A stretch of 64,000 bases of DNA from Acidobacteria bacterium UBA2161 (GCA_002328835.1 DCWN01000017.1:283975-347974), one strand, 5' to 3'; counted from the first letter of the stretch, positions 13,272 through 21,772 are shown. Notes: generated by a model from the sequence alone, not told the origin. Made by a program: numbers and translations.

Positions 13272-15620
13272 ATGTCCATTCGTCGTCTCTCGAGGGTTTT
13301 CAACGAAACGGAACGCAACACTCGCGGCATCATGCTGACCCTGGCGATCTGTCTGACCGCCGTCGTGGCCGCCGCCGCACAGCCCGAAACTCTGACGGGC
13401 GAGGTCGTGGATCCTCAGCGCCAAGTGGTGCCCGGAGCTTCGGTCACGATCCGCTCGCTCGACGGCGCCATCGTCGATCAGGCCGTCACCGGCGCCACCG
13501 GGGAGTTTCGACTCACGCTGGCACCCGGCGCCTACGAACTGACCGTCGAACTGTCTGGTTTCGCGTCGGAGCGCCGAGCAGTCTCGCTCGACCCGGGCGC
13601 GGCCTTCGAACCCCTCTCCATCCAGTTGAGGATCGCGGGCTTTGATCAAGAGGTGATCGTGTCGGCGAACATGCCGGACATCGCCCGCGAGATTCGGCTG
13701 CCCGGTCGGGAACTCGATGAGCGGACCGAGCAGGACGTGGGCGAGTACCTCCGGACCCAACCGGGCCTCTCGTCGGTCCGTAGGGGCCCCATCAACCTCG
13801 AGCCGACCATTCGCGGACTCCAGGAGAACCAGGTCGGCATGTTCGTCGACGGCACGCGAACGTTCTCGGCGGGGCCCGCCCGAATGGACTCGGACTTGAG
13901 CCATGTGAGCCCACGCACGATCGAGTCGGTGCGTGTGGTCAAGGGCCCATACGCCCTGACCTGGGGGGCGGGAACGCTGAGTGCCGTCCAGGTCGAAACG
14001 TTTCGCCCCGCCTTCACCTCCGAGCCGTTCACGATCAACGGCCGCGTCGGATTGAACTACGGCGGCAACGGTGACCGTACGGAAGGTTCAGCCGGCTTCT
14101 GGGGTGCGAGCGAGCGGGCGCGATTCAGCTTCTTTCAGAGCGTCCGAACCGGCAACAACTACAAGGACGGCGACGACAACCTGATCCCGGGCGACTACGA
14201 GTCGTTCGACACCCGCTGGTCGGCGGGAGGACGGGTCGGCGATCGAGGCCTCATCGAATATTCGGGCGGATATCAGAAGCAGAACGACATCGACTACCCG
14301 GGCCGGATCCTCGACGCCACGTTGTTCGAAACGTTTTCGCATTCTGTCGAGGCAACCTGGTCGCCGGCGGGCGGGCGCGTGCGTGAACTGTTCGCGCAGT
14401 TCTACGTGAACACGAAGGACCACGTGATGAACAACGACGAGAAGCCCACGGCACTCAACAACCCAAACCGGGTGCCGCCGTTCGGGCTGCGCCTCGACCT
14501 CCCCGCCACCTCGGACACGATCGGGGGCAGCGCGCACGCCGTGCTGGGCCAGGGGCCGATCGACTGGAAACTCGGAGTGGACTTCTTCAGCCTCGATCAG
14601 TCAGCCGACCGATCCGTGTACAGGCGGCGCGACGACAGGTTGCTGTTCACGGATATCGTCTGGCCGGACGCGAACATCAACGACGTGGGGGCGTACACGC
14701 AACTGATCTATCGCCGGGGGCGGGGACAAGTGGGCGCTGCGGTCCGCATCGACGCCGTCAGCACGTCGGCCGGTGAAACCTCACCGTTCTTCGACGAGAA
14801 CACGACCGGAGACCTCGATCAGACCGAAACCAATGTCAGCGCCGCACTCAACGCCACGATGCAGGTGAACGACCTCTGGAGCGTGTCGGCGGGCGTCGGC
14901 CGGGCCGTCCGCACCGCGATGACGCTCGAGCGGTACTCCGATCGGTTTCCCACGACCAAGTTCCAGGTCGCAGCGGAGTTCATGGGCAACCCGAGCCTGA
15001 AGCCCGAGCGCGGGGTGGAGGTCAACGTGGGCACGATCGCCGGAAACAGCCGCGCGACGGTCGAAGCCGATTTCTTCTATCGGCAGATCGACGACTACAT
15101 CACGGTCATGCCCGATCCGTCGCTGCTGAAACGGCTCCCGCTGAGCCCGAACACGGTGTTCCGATACATCAACGGGACGACGGCCAATTTCACGGGCTAC
15201 GAGGTGCGCGGTCGGGTCGCTGCCAGTGACTACCTCGACGTGCAGGGCTTCCTGGGCTACGTCCAGGCAACCGACGTCCTCCTGGACGAACCGGTGTTCG
15301 GGATTCCGCCGTTCGAGCAGCGCTTCTCGGTGCGAGGACACAGCGCGGGCAGTGAGCACTGGGTCGAATTGGTGGTGTCACACGCCAACGAACAGGATCG
15401 TGTGGCAACCGCGCGGTTGGAGGTCCCGACGGTGGGGTGGACGACGATCGATCTCCTCGCCGGAATCCGACTCGGCGAGGGTGCCGCCCTCCGAATCGGG
15501 CTCGAGAACCTTGCGGATCAGGCCTACACGATCCATCTGAACGCCCTGAACCCGTTCGCGCGGTCGCGGATCTTCGAACCTGGGCGTCGCGCCTACCTCG
15601 GACTGGAGTACGAGTTCTAG
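13272..15620 (+). CDS. TonB-dependent outer-membrane receptor, OprC-like (copper type)
   Basis: 782 residues from the ATG at 13272 with GGAG (13261-13264) upstream. A signal peptide (to about residue 40) precedes a carboxypeptidase-regulatory-like beta domain (TLTGEVVDPQRQVVPGASVT, then TGEFRLTLAPGAYELTV). The plug contains RGLQENQVGMFVDGTRTFS and PARMDSDLSHVSPRTIESVR, then VVKGPYALTWG. The PARMDSDLSHVSP block matches the style of TonB-dependent copper receptors (OprC/NosA). The rest is a beta-barrel ending with terminal Phe in YLGLEYEF. It should import a copper species or chelate across the outer membrane. The metal assignment rests on plug motifs and the Cys-rich neighbour, not on a known ligand site. 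Confidence 0.8.
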   Translation: MSIRRLSRVFNETERNTRGIMLTLAICLTAVVAAAAQPETLTGEVVDPQRQVVPGASVTIRSLDGAIVDQAVTGATGEFRLTLAPGAYELTVELSGFASERRAVSLDPGAAFEPLSIQLRIAGFDQEVIVSANMPDIAREIRLPGRELDERTEQDVGEYLRTQPGLSSVRRGPINLEPTIRGLQENQVGMFVDGTRTFSAGPARMDSDLSHVSPRTIESVRVVKGPYALTWGAGTLSAVQVETFRPAFTSEPFTINGRVGLNYGGNGDRTEGSAGFWGASERARFSFFQSVRTGNNYKDGDDNLIPGDYESFDTRWSAGGRVGDRGLIEYSGGYQKQNDIDYPGRILDATLFETFSHSVEATWSPAGGRVRELFAQFYVNTKDHVMNNDEKPTALNNPNRVPPFGLRLDLPATSDTIGGSAHAVLGQGPIDWKLGVDFFSLDQSADRSVYRRRDDRLLFTDIVWPDANINDVGAYTQLIYRRGRGQVGAAVRIDAVSTSAGETSPFFDENTTGDLDQTETNVSAALNATMQVNDLWSVSAGVGRAVRTAMTLERYSDRFPTTKFQVAAEFMGNPSLKPERGVEVNVGTIAGNSRATVEADFFYRQIDDYITVMPDPSLLKRLPLSPNTVFRYINGTTANFTGYEVRGRVAASDYLDVQGFLGYVQATDVLLDEPVFGIPPFEQRFSVRGHSAGSEHWVELVVSHANEQDRVATARLEVPTVGWTTIDLLAGIRLGEGAALRIGLENLADQAYTIHLNALNPFARSRIFEPGRRAYLGLEYEF

Positions 15621-15637
15621 CGCGTTGCCGTCGGCCA

Positions 15638-15665
15638 GCGCGGGTTGCCAAATTGCAACCTGCGC
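15638..15665 (+). terminator. Hairpin after the copper-type receptor
   Basis: GCGCGGGTTGC (15638-15648) pairs with GCAACCTGCGC (15655-15665): 11 pairs, one a G-T wobble, loop CAAATT. It lies 18 bp after the stop at 15620. No T tract, but position and stability suit a transcription stop. Confidence 0.5.
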
Positions 15666-15804
15666 CGGTATCTGCTAGAGTAGTAAGAACTTCGCGGGAT
15701 CTGGCCGCCAGCCTTGCCGCGTTGCCAACCCACTGAGCGAGATCCGCCTGACGGCACCCGCGGGGCGCCTCGGCGGTCATCAGACGTCGCACGAAGGAGG
15801 CCTC

Positions 15805-16098
15805 ATGGCTCAACGAGGACGACCAACGCTGCAGAAGCGCCAGCGCGAACGCGCCAGGGTCGAGAAGCAGAAAGACCGGGAGGCGAGGCGCGAGGTCGCC
15901 AAGGAACGGCGGGCGAACGCGCCCGAGCGCTCGGGCGCCATCGACCCCGATATCGCCCACATTTCAGCCGGCCCGCAGCCGATGCCTGAGTGGCAGGCGG
16001 AGGTGTTCGCCGAAGCGGAGGCGGAGGCCGAAGCCGAGGCGGAGGCCGAAGCGGAAGCGGAAGTGAAACGCTCGGCTGGCGAGAAACCGGACGCGTAG
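15805..16098 (+). CDS. Small basic protein with Glu-Ala repeat tail
   Basis: 97 residues. AAGGAGG at 15796-15802 gives a clear ribosome site before the ATG. The N-terminal half is strongly basic (RPTLQKRQRERARVEKQKDR) and likely a charged helix; the middle has a conserved-looking PDIAHISAGPQPMPEW; the tail is nine alternating Glu-Ala pairs encoded by an imperfect repeat (16012-16061). Short basic proteins of this kind occur in Acidobacteriota and Deltaproteobacteria and have no assigned function known to me. Expression looks real because of the ribosome site. Confidence 0.6.
   Translation: MAQRGRPTLQKRQRERARVEKQKDREARREVAKERRANAPERSGAIDPDIAHISAGPQPMPEWQAEVFAEAEAEAEAEAEAEAEAEVKRSAGEKPDA
16012..16061 (+). 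repeat. GAG/GAA-GCG/GCC codon repeat
   Basis: Alternating Glu and Ala codons with mixed third bases. The mixture indicates selection on the acidic helical tail or an old expansion rather than recent slippage. Confidence 0.6.
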
Positions 16099-16146
16099 GC
16101 ACGGAAGCCCGGGCCCGCCCTCGCCCGAGGGTGGCTCGGCGAACCG

Positions 16147-16914
16147 CTAGCGCCCCGCGATCACCTCGACGTGGCGCTCCCGCCACGAAGCGTAGGCCAA
16201 CCAGGTCACCGGCAGCAGCACCAGGAGATAAGTCAAGTACTGCCCGTAGCGGCCATCGGGCCCGTAGGGCTCGGTCGCCCAGTGGAGGGGTTCGCTGTAC
16301 GGAAAGATATTGGCTTCGGTCAGCTCGTGAAATCCGTAGACGAACAGCTGGGCGACGAACACCAGGAGAAAAATCGCGGTCACCTGGAAGAACCGAGCGA
16401 GGTTCACGCGGTGGCCGTAGCGCGACCAGAGCCACGCCACGGACGCGGCGCACAATATCCCGGCGGTCGCACCCGCCACGAGCTGCGCCGACCGCACCTG
16501 GAAGAGGAGCGCGTTCATCAAGAGCGCGGTCTCCATGCCTTCCCGCGTGATCATCAGCAGCGTGAAGCCGAACACGCCCAGCATCGCCCAGGCGCCCGGC
16601 CGCATGCTCGTTTCCTCGAGACGCTCCTCGATGTTGCCTTCCAGATGCTTTGCGACCCGCCACATGTGAATCGTCAGCGAGGCCACCATGACGGCCGCGA
16701 CGATCGCCAGGACGCCCTCCCACAGCGCCTGGTTGGCCGCCCGCTGGAAGGCCATCCCGGCCGCGACGCTGAGGGCGATCGCAACGGCGATGCCCCAGTG
16801 GACGGCCGGGATCAACTCGTGGCGGCCGCTCTTGCGCAGGTAGGCCAGGCTGATGGCGATGATCAGAAACGCTTCGAGCCCTTCCCTCAGGGTAATGACG
16901 AACGCTTGGAACAT
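16147..16914 (-). CDS. FTR1-family iron permease
   Basis: 255 residues from the ATG at 16914, where the first helix begins (MFQAFVITLREGLEAFLIIA); an upstream in-frame start adds 12 soluble residues and is less likely. The two REGLE-type iron motifs are present: REGLEA at 10-15 and REGMET at 124-129. About seven transmembrane helices can be counted, as in EfeU/FTR1. It moves iron across the cytoplasmic membrane, usually with an oxidase or a periplasmic EfeO-type protein; neither is visible here. A Fur-box-like palindrome lies 52-66 bp upstream of the start, suggesting iron-repressed expression. Confidence 0.88.
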   Translation of the reverse strand: MFQAFVITLREGLEAFLIIAISLAYLRKSGRHELIPAVHWGIAVAIALSVAAGMAFQRAANQALWEGVLAIVAAVMVASLTIHMWRVAKHLEGNIEERLEETSMRPGAWAMLGVFGFTLLMITREGMETALLMNALLFQVRSAQLVAGATAGILCAASVAWLWSRYGHRVNLARFFQVTAIFLLVFVAQLFVYGFHELTEANIFPYSEPLHWATEPYGPDGRYGQYLTYLLVLLPVTWLAYASWRERHVEVIAGR

Positions 16915-16965
16915 GGGTCCTGGCCACCCTCCGGCGGAACGAACAATCACGCGCCGAACTGAAAG

Positions 16966-16980
16966 TGAGACTCAGTCTCG
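16966..16980 (-). promoter_or_regulatory. Fur-box-like palindrome upstream of the iron permease
   Basis: TGAGACTCAGTCTCG fits the 7-1-7 Fur model TGANAAT-N-ATTNTCA at most positions. The core GAGACT-C-AGTCTC is a perfect inverted repeat. It sits 52-66 bp upstream of the permease start codon, and a partial second site (CTGAGTCTA, 16990-16998) follows. Confidence 0.5.
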
Positions 16981-17045
16981 TTTAGAACCCTGAGTCTACC
17001 GTGATCGCTCGAACCGGGTCAACCGCGATCGGGTAGAGACGCGCG

Positions 17046-19274
17046 CTAGAACTGCACGCTGTACAGCAGCTTGAAGTTCCGGCCTATTTCCGGCACGAGA
17101 TCCTTGATGAGCGACAGGTGGTTCCGGTACAGCCGGTCAGTGGCGTTGTCGAGACGAGCCGTGATGGTGCTGGTCGCCCCACCCGAGACGAACGAGTACG
17201 ACGTGAATAGCTTCAGCATCGCGTAGCCCTCGGTCGGGGTCTCGGCACCGAACACCCGATTCTGCTCGGCGACCGTCAAGACCTCGCCGCCGGCCTGAAA
17301 GGCATCGCGCTGATACCTGAGCCCGGTGCGTAGGCGCAGCGGCGGCATCCGAGGCAGCGGGTCGCCGGTCGCGCTCTGCTCGCCGCGTACCCAGTCGAAG
17401 CCGGTCTCGAAGATCAGCCAGGGCATCACCGTGACATCGGCGTGCGCCTCGATCCCTTGCAGGCGGCTGTCGGCCCCCACGAACTCGACGGCGACGAGAT
17501 CCTCTGGCTTCTCCTCGTCGGGAAAACGCTCCTCGAATTCCTCGTCGGTGAGCTCCCGCCGGAGGATGAAGTTACTCACATCGTTGAAGAAATAGGTCAC
17601 CTCGCCGGACACCCTCGCGAAGCGCCATCGGAGCGAGGCGTCGAAGCCAACCGCGTGTTCGGCCCCCAGATCCGGATTCCCGATCTCGAAGGCGAAGTTC
17701 CCCGGATGCTCGCCGAAGAAGTAGAGCTCCTCGAGCGCCGGATGCCGCGCCGCGCGCGCGAGGCTGATCGCGACGGTCACGTTGTCGTCGGCCGCCGAGG
17801 GGCGGAATAGCAGACCCACCGATCCCGAGAACTCGTTGAAATCGCGGTTCGGCAGTGGACTCTCCTGCGGCCTGTACTGCGCGTAGTCGAGCCGGCCGCC
17901 GGCCTGGAACGTGACGTGCGGCCAGGTGAACTCCTCGTAGGCGAAGAGCGCAGCGCCGGTTTGATCGACGGGAGGCGACAGCGCCTCCTCCCCGATCGCC
18001 GAGAAGGCGCGCCCGAGGGCCCATCCCCCGAACGTGCCGCTGAGCCGACCGTAACCCCGGTGGTTCGCCAGGACCTCGATCTCGGCGGAGTCGTTCTCGA
18101 ACCGGGTCCCGACCTCGGTCCCCTCGAGCTCCTCGTGGCGGTAGCTGCGGACGCCGACCGACGTGCGCACGGACTCGATGAACCCGTCGATCTCACGCAG
18201 CTCGGATCGGACGCCGACCCGGTGGCGACGCGGCGTCAGCTCGATTTCGCCCCCCTCGACGACCGGGACCCCGTATCGGGTGTCCTCGTAGCCGTAGCTG
18301 GCGCCGAGATATCCGCGCGCGCCGACGTAGGACAGGCCGACCGAACCCGACACGCCGCGTGACTGCGTGTTGTCGATCGTCCCCTCCGGTGTCTCCACGT
18401 TGCCGGACCGCCGCCCGCCGCCGGCGGCGTGCAGCGCCCACGCGCCACTGCCCCAGCGGAGATCGGCCGCACCGCCGCCCTCCGCCGCGGCCGAGCCGAG
18501 ATCGCCCGTCGCCGCTCCGGAGACCCCGACGAGCTGCCGAACCGGGATCTCCTCGGTGATCACGTTCACCAGTCCGCCGATGGCACTCGAACCGTGCAGC
18601 AGGGTTGCCGGGCCGCGCACGACCTCGATTCGGGAAGCGCTCGCCGTATTGACGGTGATGCCGTGATCGGCCGACTGGCTCGACAGATCGCCCATCCGCT
18701 GACCGTCCTCGAGGATGAGCACGCGGTCGCCATCCAGGCCGCGGATCACCGGCCGTCCGGGACCTGGACCCAGCGACCGTTGGGCGACGCCAGGCTGCGT
18801 CGCCAGGGTGGCGCCGAGCGAACCTTCGAGCTGCTTCGACAGGTCCTGACCGGCCAGAACCGCGATTGGCTGATACGCCTCGAAGACGTCGCGCGGCTCC
18901 GGACTGACCGAGACCACCTCGGTGTAGTGGAGCTCACGAGGCATCTCGATCTCGAACGCGACCTCCGCGCCGGCCACCGTCACCTCGATTCGCTGCGCCG
19001 TGTAGCCGTCGGCCGCGACGATCATGTGATAGAGCCCGTCGGGCACCTCCTCGAACGCATACGCGCCCGAGCCGTCCGATGTGGCCTCCAGTCCGAGTTC
19101 CTCGATGAAGATGAGCGCGCCCTCGACCGGGGCCTGCATCTCCGTCTCCACGAGCCGGCCGCTGATCCGTCCTGACAACTCCTGCGCGCCGAGCGGGCTG
19201 CCGGACAAGACGCCGACCAGGCACGCCACCAGCACGCATCCAACTCCCACTGGTCCTCTGCTCCACGACCTCAT
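17046..19274 (-). CDS. TonB-dependent outer-membrane receptor, ZnuD-like
   Basis: 742 residues from the ATG at 19274, preceded on the minus strand by CAGGAG. After the signal peptide (ending SPLGAQ) there is a carboxypeptidase-regulatory-like domain (ISGRLVETEMQAPVEGALIF ... GYTAQRIEVTVAG), then a plug with GPGPGRPVIRGLDGDRVLIL, EDGQRMGDLSSQSADHG and SRIEVVRGPATLLHGSSAIG, and a barrel ending in YSVQF. The DGDRVLILEDGQRMGDLSSQ block is typical of ZnuD-type zinc receptors and their relatives. The upstream gene (19373-19735) encodes a His/Cys-rich exported protein, consistent with a divalent-metal role. A haem or other ligand cannot be excluded. Confidence 0.8.
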   Translation of the reverse strand: MRSWSRGPVGVGCVLVACLVGVLSGSPLGAQELSGRISGRLVETEMQAPVEGALIFIEELGLEATSDGSGAYAFEEVPDGLYHMIVAADGYTAQRIEVTVAGAEVAFEIEMPRELHYTEVVSVSPEPRDVFEAYQPIAVLAGQDLSKQLEGSLGATLATQPGVAQRSLGPGPGRPVIRGLDGDRVLILEDGQRMGDLSSQSADHGITVNTASASRIEVVRGPATLLHGSSAIGGLVNVITEEIPVRQLVGVSGAATGDLGSAAAEGGGAADLRWGSGAWALHAAGGGRRSGNVETPEGTIDNTQSRGVSGSVGLSYVGARGYLGASYGYEDTRYGVPVVEGGEIELTPRRHRVGVRSELREIDGFIESVRTSVGVRSYRHEELEGTEVGTRFENDSAEIEVLANHRGYGRLSGTFGGWALGRAFSAIGEEALSPPVDQTGAALFAYEEFTWPHVTFQAGGRLDYAQYRPQESPLPNRDFNEFSGSVGLLFRPSAADDNVTVAISLARAARHPALEELYFFGEHPGNFAFEIGNPDLGAEHAVGFDASLRWRFARVSGEVTYFFNDVSNFILRRELTDEEFEERFPDEEKPEDLVAVEFVGADSRLQGIEAHADVTVMPWLIFETGFDWVRGEQSATGDPLPRMPPLRLRTGLRYQRDAFQAGGEVLTVAEQNRVFGAETPTEGYAMLKLFTSYSFVSGGATSTITARLDNATDRLYRNHLSLIKDLVPEIGRNFKLLYSVQF

Positions 19275-19372
19275 GCTGCAACTCCTGTACATCCGATCGT
19301 CGACCCGGACTTCGGGTCGACACGCGATTCCCGACGATGACCGACAAACGAGGGAACGAGGGAACCGAACGG

Positions 19373-19735
19373 CTAGACGGGAGGAGACCGGGCCGGCAGC
19401 TGCGACACGACCAGGCGGCCGGAAGCGGAATTGAGCGGGTAGTGAAGCTGTCCGGCGACGAGGCGATCCGCGCCGATCCGCCTGGACTGTTCGGCGGGCC
19501 GGAACGACCGGACCCAGTGGCAGACGTAGCAGTGCTCGTGCGCATGCTCGCTCGAGCGCTCGGCAGCGCCTATGCGGTGCGCGTCGGCGTCGTGCTGGAC
19601 GCCGGCAGGCTGGCAGATCGCACCAACCTCGTGATGCCCGTGGTCGAGCGCGAGCGCCTCGCCGGCAAGACCCGTCACGAGGATCGTCGCGGCGAGAGCG
19701 AGCAGCCAGCGCTGTGCGCGCAACAATCTCAACAT
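19373..19735 (-). CDS. Small secreted His/Cys-rich protein (DUF2946-like)
   Basis: 120 residues. A signal peptide spans residues 1-29. His-rich motifs follow: DHGHHE at 31-36 and HAHEHCYVCH at 64-73, the latter containing a CxxC pair. Such short exported proteins often precede metal-linked TonB receptors; the receptor here starts 98 bp downstream on the same strand, so the two are probably co-transcribed. Metal binding (zinc or copper) in the periplasm is inferred from composition. Family assignment is tentative. Confidence 0.6.
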   Translation of the reverse strand: MLRLLRAQRWLLALAATILVTGLAGEALALDHGHHEVGAICQPAGVQHDADAHRIGAAERSSEHAHEHCYVCHWVRSFRPAEQSRRIGADRLVAGQLHYPLNSASGRLVVSQLPARSPPV

Positions 19736-19906
19736 TGGACCTGATCAAACTTATCTCAGCGCCCCGCGCGGGTCAAGACCCACCGGATTCCAGGAGGAAC
19801 GCCTCCACCGACCCGCTGGCGCGGCTAGCGCATGAGGGCGACGGTGTCTGGCCGGTCGGGCGAGCCGGGCGTCGAGTCGTCGGGTCCCGCCGGCACCGCG
19901 GCGCGG

Positions 19907-19963
19907 TGGCGCGCCGAAGCGGCGCGCGAACCAGTCGGCGATGAGCGGATGAAACTGGGACAT
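19907..19963 (-). pseudogene. Possible N-terminal remnant of an Lhr-type helicase
   Basis: Nineteen codons from the ATG at 19963 read MSQFHPLIADWFARRFGAP, which closely resembles the opening of Lhr-family ATP-dependent DNA helicases, where FHPxVxxWFxxRFG is followed by a Q-motif and Walker A. Here the similarity stops at once in all three frames, so only the first helix remains. The remainder of 19736-20025 shows no gene. Chance resemblance is possible. Confidence 0.3.
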
Positions 19964-20005
19964 CGCGGCAGGTAGGATTATCATGCTTGCCAGACTGCTC
20001 TTAGT

Positions 20006-20017
20006 CTACCGCGGTAG
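20006..20017. promoter_or_regulatory. Perfect palindrome before the K+ channel gene
   Basis: CTACCGCGGTAG, 12-bp perfect palindrome ending 8 bp before the ATG at 20026. It would overlap the ribosome-binding region, suiting an operator or a translational control hairpin. No known consensus recognised. Confidence 0.3.
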
Positions 20018-20025
20018 CTGACCCG

Positions 20026-21027
20026 ATGCCTCGACATACCCTGCAACCCATCCTGCTCGTGGCCAGCATGTTTGCCGGGGGCACGGTCGGCTATCGCTAC
20101 ATCGAGGGTGCGTCGTGGTGGGACTCGTTCTACATGACGGTGATCACCCTGACCACCGTCGGCTACGGCGAAGAGTTTCCGCTCTCCGAGTGGGGCGAGG
20201 CGTTCACCGCACTGTTGCTGCTAAGTGGCGTCGGAGTGTTTCTGTTCGTGCTGACTGAGATCGGCCGAACGGTCCTGGAAGGCGAGTTACAGGAATTCTG
20301 GGGACAGAGGCGGAGGTCTCGCATGATCGATCAGATGTCGGGTCACCAGATCGTCTGCGGCTTCGGGCGGATGGGTCGCGCGGTCGTCGACGAACTGAAG
20401 CGCAGTGGGGAACGGATCGTCGTCATCGACCGCGTGCCGGAACGCTTCGAGCGGGTCCGCGACGGCGCACTGCCGAGTGTCGTGGGCGACGCGACGGCCG
20501 AAGCCACGCTGATTCAGGCGGGCATCGGTCGCGCCCGCGGCATGGTCGCCTGTCTCAAGGACGATGCCCAGAACGTCTATGCGGTGCTCACGGCCCGCGC
20601 GATCAACCCGGACCTCTTCATCGTGGCGCGTGCGACCGAGGACGAGGCCGAGGAGCGGGTACGTCAGGCCGGTGCCGACCGCGCCGTGAACCCCTACCAG
20701 ATCAGCGGTCTGCGACTTGCCCACTTGCTGGTGAAACCGACGATCGTCGGCTTCTTCGACGCATCGCTGGGACGCAGTGGTGAGGAGCTGCTGCTGGAGG
20801 AGCGGGCCCTGACACCGGCGCATCCGCTGGCCGGCAAGAGCCTGGCCGAGGCGGACCTGCGAGGGCGGTACGGCCTCGGCGTGGTCGCCATCCAGCGCGG
20901 TGAAGAGTTCATCGTCGATCCGCCGGTCGAGACGAGCTTCGAACGCGGGGACGTGATCGTGTTGCTGGGCACGCGCGAGCAGATGGCTCGGCTCGATGCC
21001 GGAACTCCGGAGGCGGCTGATGCCTAG
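20026..21027 (+). CDS. RCK-gated potassium channel (MthK/Kch-like)
   Basis: 333 residues. Two transmembrane helices flank a pore loop with the selectivity filter TTVGYGE (residues 43-49). An RCK-N (TrkA-N) Rossmann domain follows (HQIVCGFGRMGRAVVDEL near 105-122, with VGDATAEATL later), then an RCK-C domain (EERALTPAHPLAGKSLAEAD ... RGDVIVLLGT). The architecture equals MthK-type calcium- or nucleotide-gated K+ channels. There is no methionine start within the RCK domain, so a soluble isoform is not obvious. The downstream TenA-like gene starts 8 bp before this stop, indicating translational coupling, although a functional link is not evident. Confidence 0.9.
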   Translation: MPRHTLQPILLVASMFAGGTVGYRYIEGASWWDSFYMTVITLTTVGYGEEFPLSEWGEAFTALLLLSGVGVFLFVLTEIGRTVLEGELQEFWGQRRRSRMIDQMSGHQIVCGFGRMGRAVVDELKRSGERIVVIDRVPERFERVRDGALPSVVGDATAEATLIQAGIGRARGMVACLKDDAQNVYAVLTARAINPDLFIVARATEDEAEERVRQAGADRAVNPYQISGLRLAHLLVKPTIVGFFDASLGRSGEELLLEERALTPAHPLAGKSLAEADLRGRYGLGVVAIQRGEEFIVDPPVETSFERGDVIVLLGTREQMARLDAGTPEAADA

Positions 21028-21772
21028 ACGTGGTCTGATTGGCGCCGTCGTGACAACTGCTACCGTCGCCGCCCTCACGCTCGCCCTGGCGGCACCGGTC
21101 ACCGGCCAGACGTTCGCCGACGAACTCTGGGACGCCAACCGCGACGTGTACGATGCGATTCTGGAACACCCGTTTCTCCGTGGCATGCAGGACGGATCGC
21201 TGCCGCTCGACACCTTCACGTTCTACATCGTGCAGGACGCCCGCTACCTGGGCGTGTTCGCGGAGGCCCTGAAGGCGGCGGCGACCAAGGCGCCGGATCC
21301 CGCGTGGGCTCGACAGCTGAGCGCGGATGCCCAGAGCAGCCTGGCGGAGGAACGCCGTCTGCATGAGCAAGTGTTCTCGACCCACGGCATGAGCGACGTG
21401 GAGGCCGCGTCGATCGCATCGGCGCCGAGCGCCGTCGCGTACGCCAACCACCTGCTCGCGACCGCCCACACCGGGTCGTTCGAGGAGGCGATCGCCGCGC
21501 TGCTGCCCTGCTACTGGATCTACTGGGAGGTCGGGAAGTCCCTCCAGGCGGAAGGCTCGCCCAACGCGACGTATCAGGCCTGGATCGACGCGTACGTGTC
21601 GCCCGACTACGCCGAGGCGGTTCGCGCGATCGTCGACATGGTCAATGCGACATCGGGGGGAGCCGACGTCGAGACGCGCGAGCGGATGCACGAGCGATTC
21701 CGCCGCAGCAGCCGCTACGAGTGGATGTTCTGGGATGCCGCGTACCAGCGGCAGACCTGGCCGCCCGAGTAG
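21020..21772 (+). CDS. TenA-family thiaminase II-like protein with an export signal
   Basis: 250 residues from the ATG at 21020, which follows CGGAGG and overlaps the channel gene by 8 bp. The TenA catalytic set is present: IVQDARYL (Asp73), LLPCYWIYWEVG (Cys164) and a C-terminal YEWMFWDAAYQ containing the expected Glu. Cytoplasmic TenA hydrolyses aminopyrimidine or thiamine for salvage. Unusually, this protein begins with about 30 residues that look like a cleavable signal peptide (MPRRGLIGAVVTTATVAALT, then LALAAPVTGQ), so it would work in the periplasm. The twin Arg at 3-4 is not a full Tat motif. Confidence 0.8.
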   Translation: MPRRGLIGAVVTTATVAALTLALAAPVTGQTFADELWDANRDVYDAILEHPFLRGMQDGSLPLDTFTFYIVQDARYLGVFAEALKAAATKAPDPAWARQLSADAQSSLAEERRLHEQVFSTHGMSDVEAASIASAPSAVAYANHLLATAHTGSFEEAIAALLPCYWIYWEVGKSLQAEGSPNATYQAWIDAYVSPDYAEAVRAIVDMVNATSGGADVETRERMHERFRRSSRYEWMFWDAAYQRQTWPPE

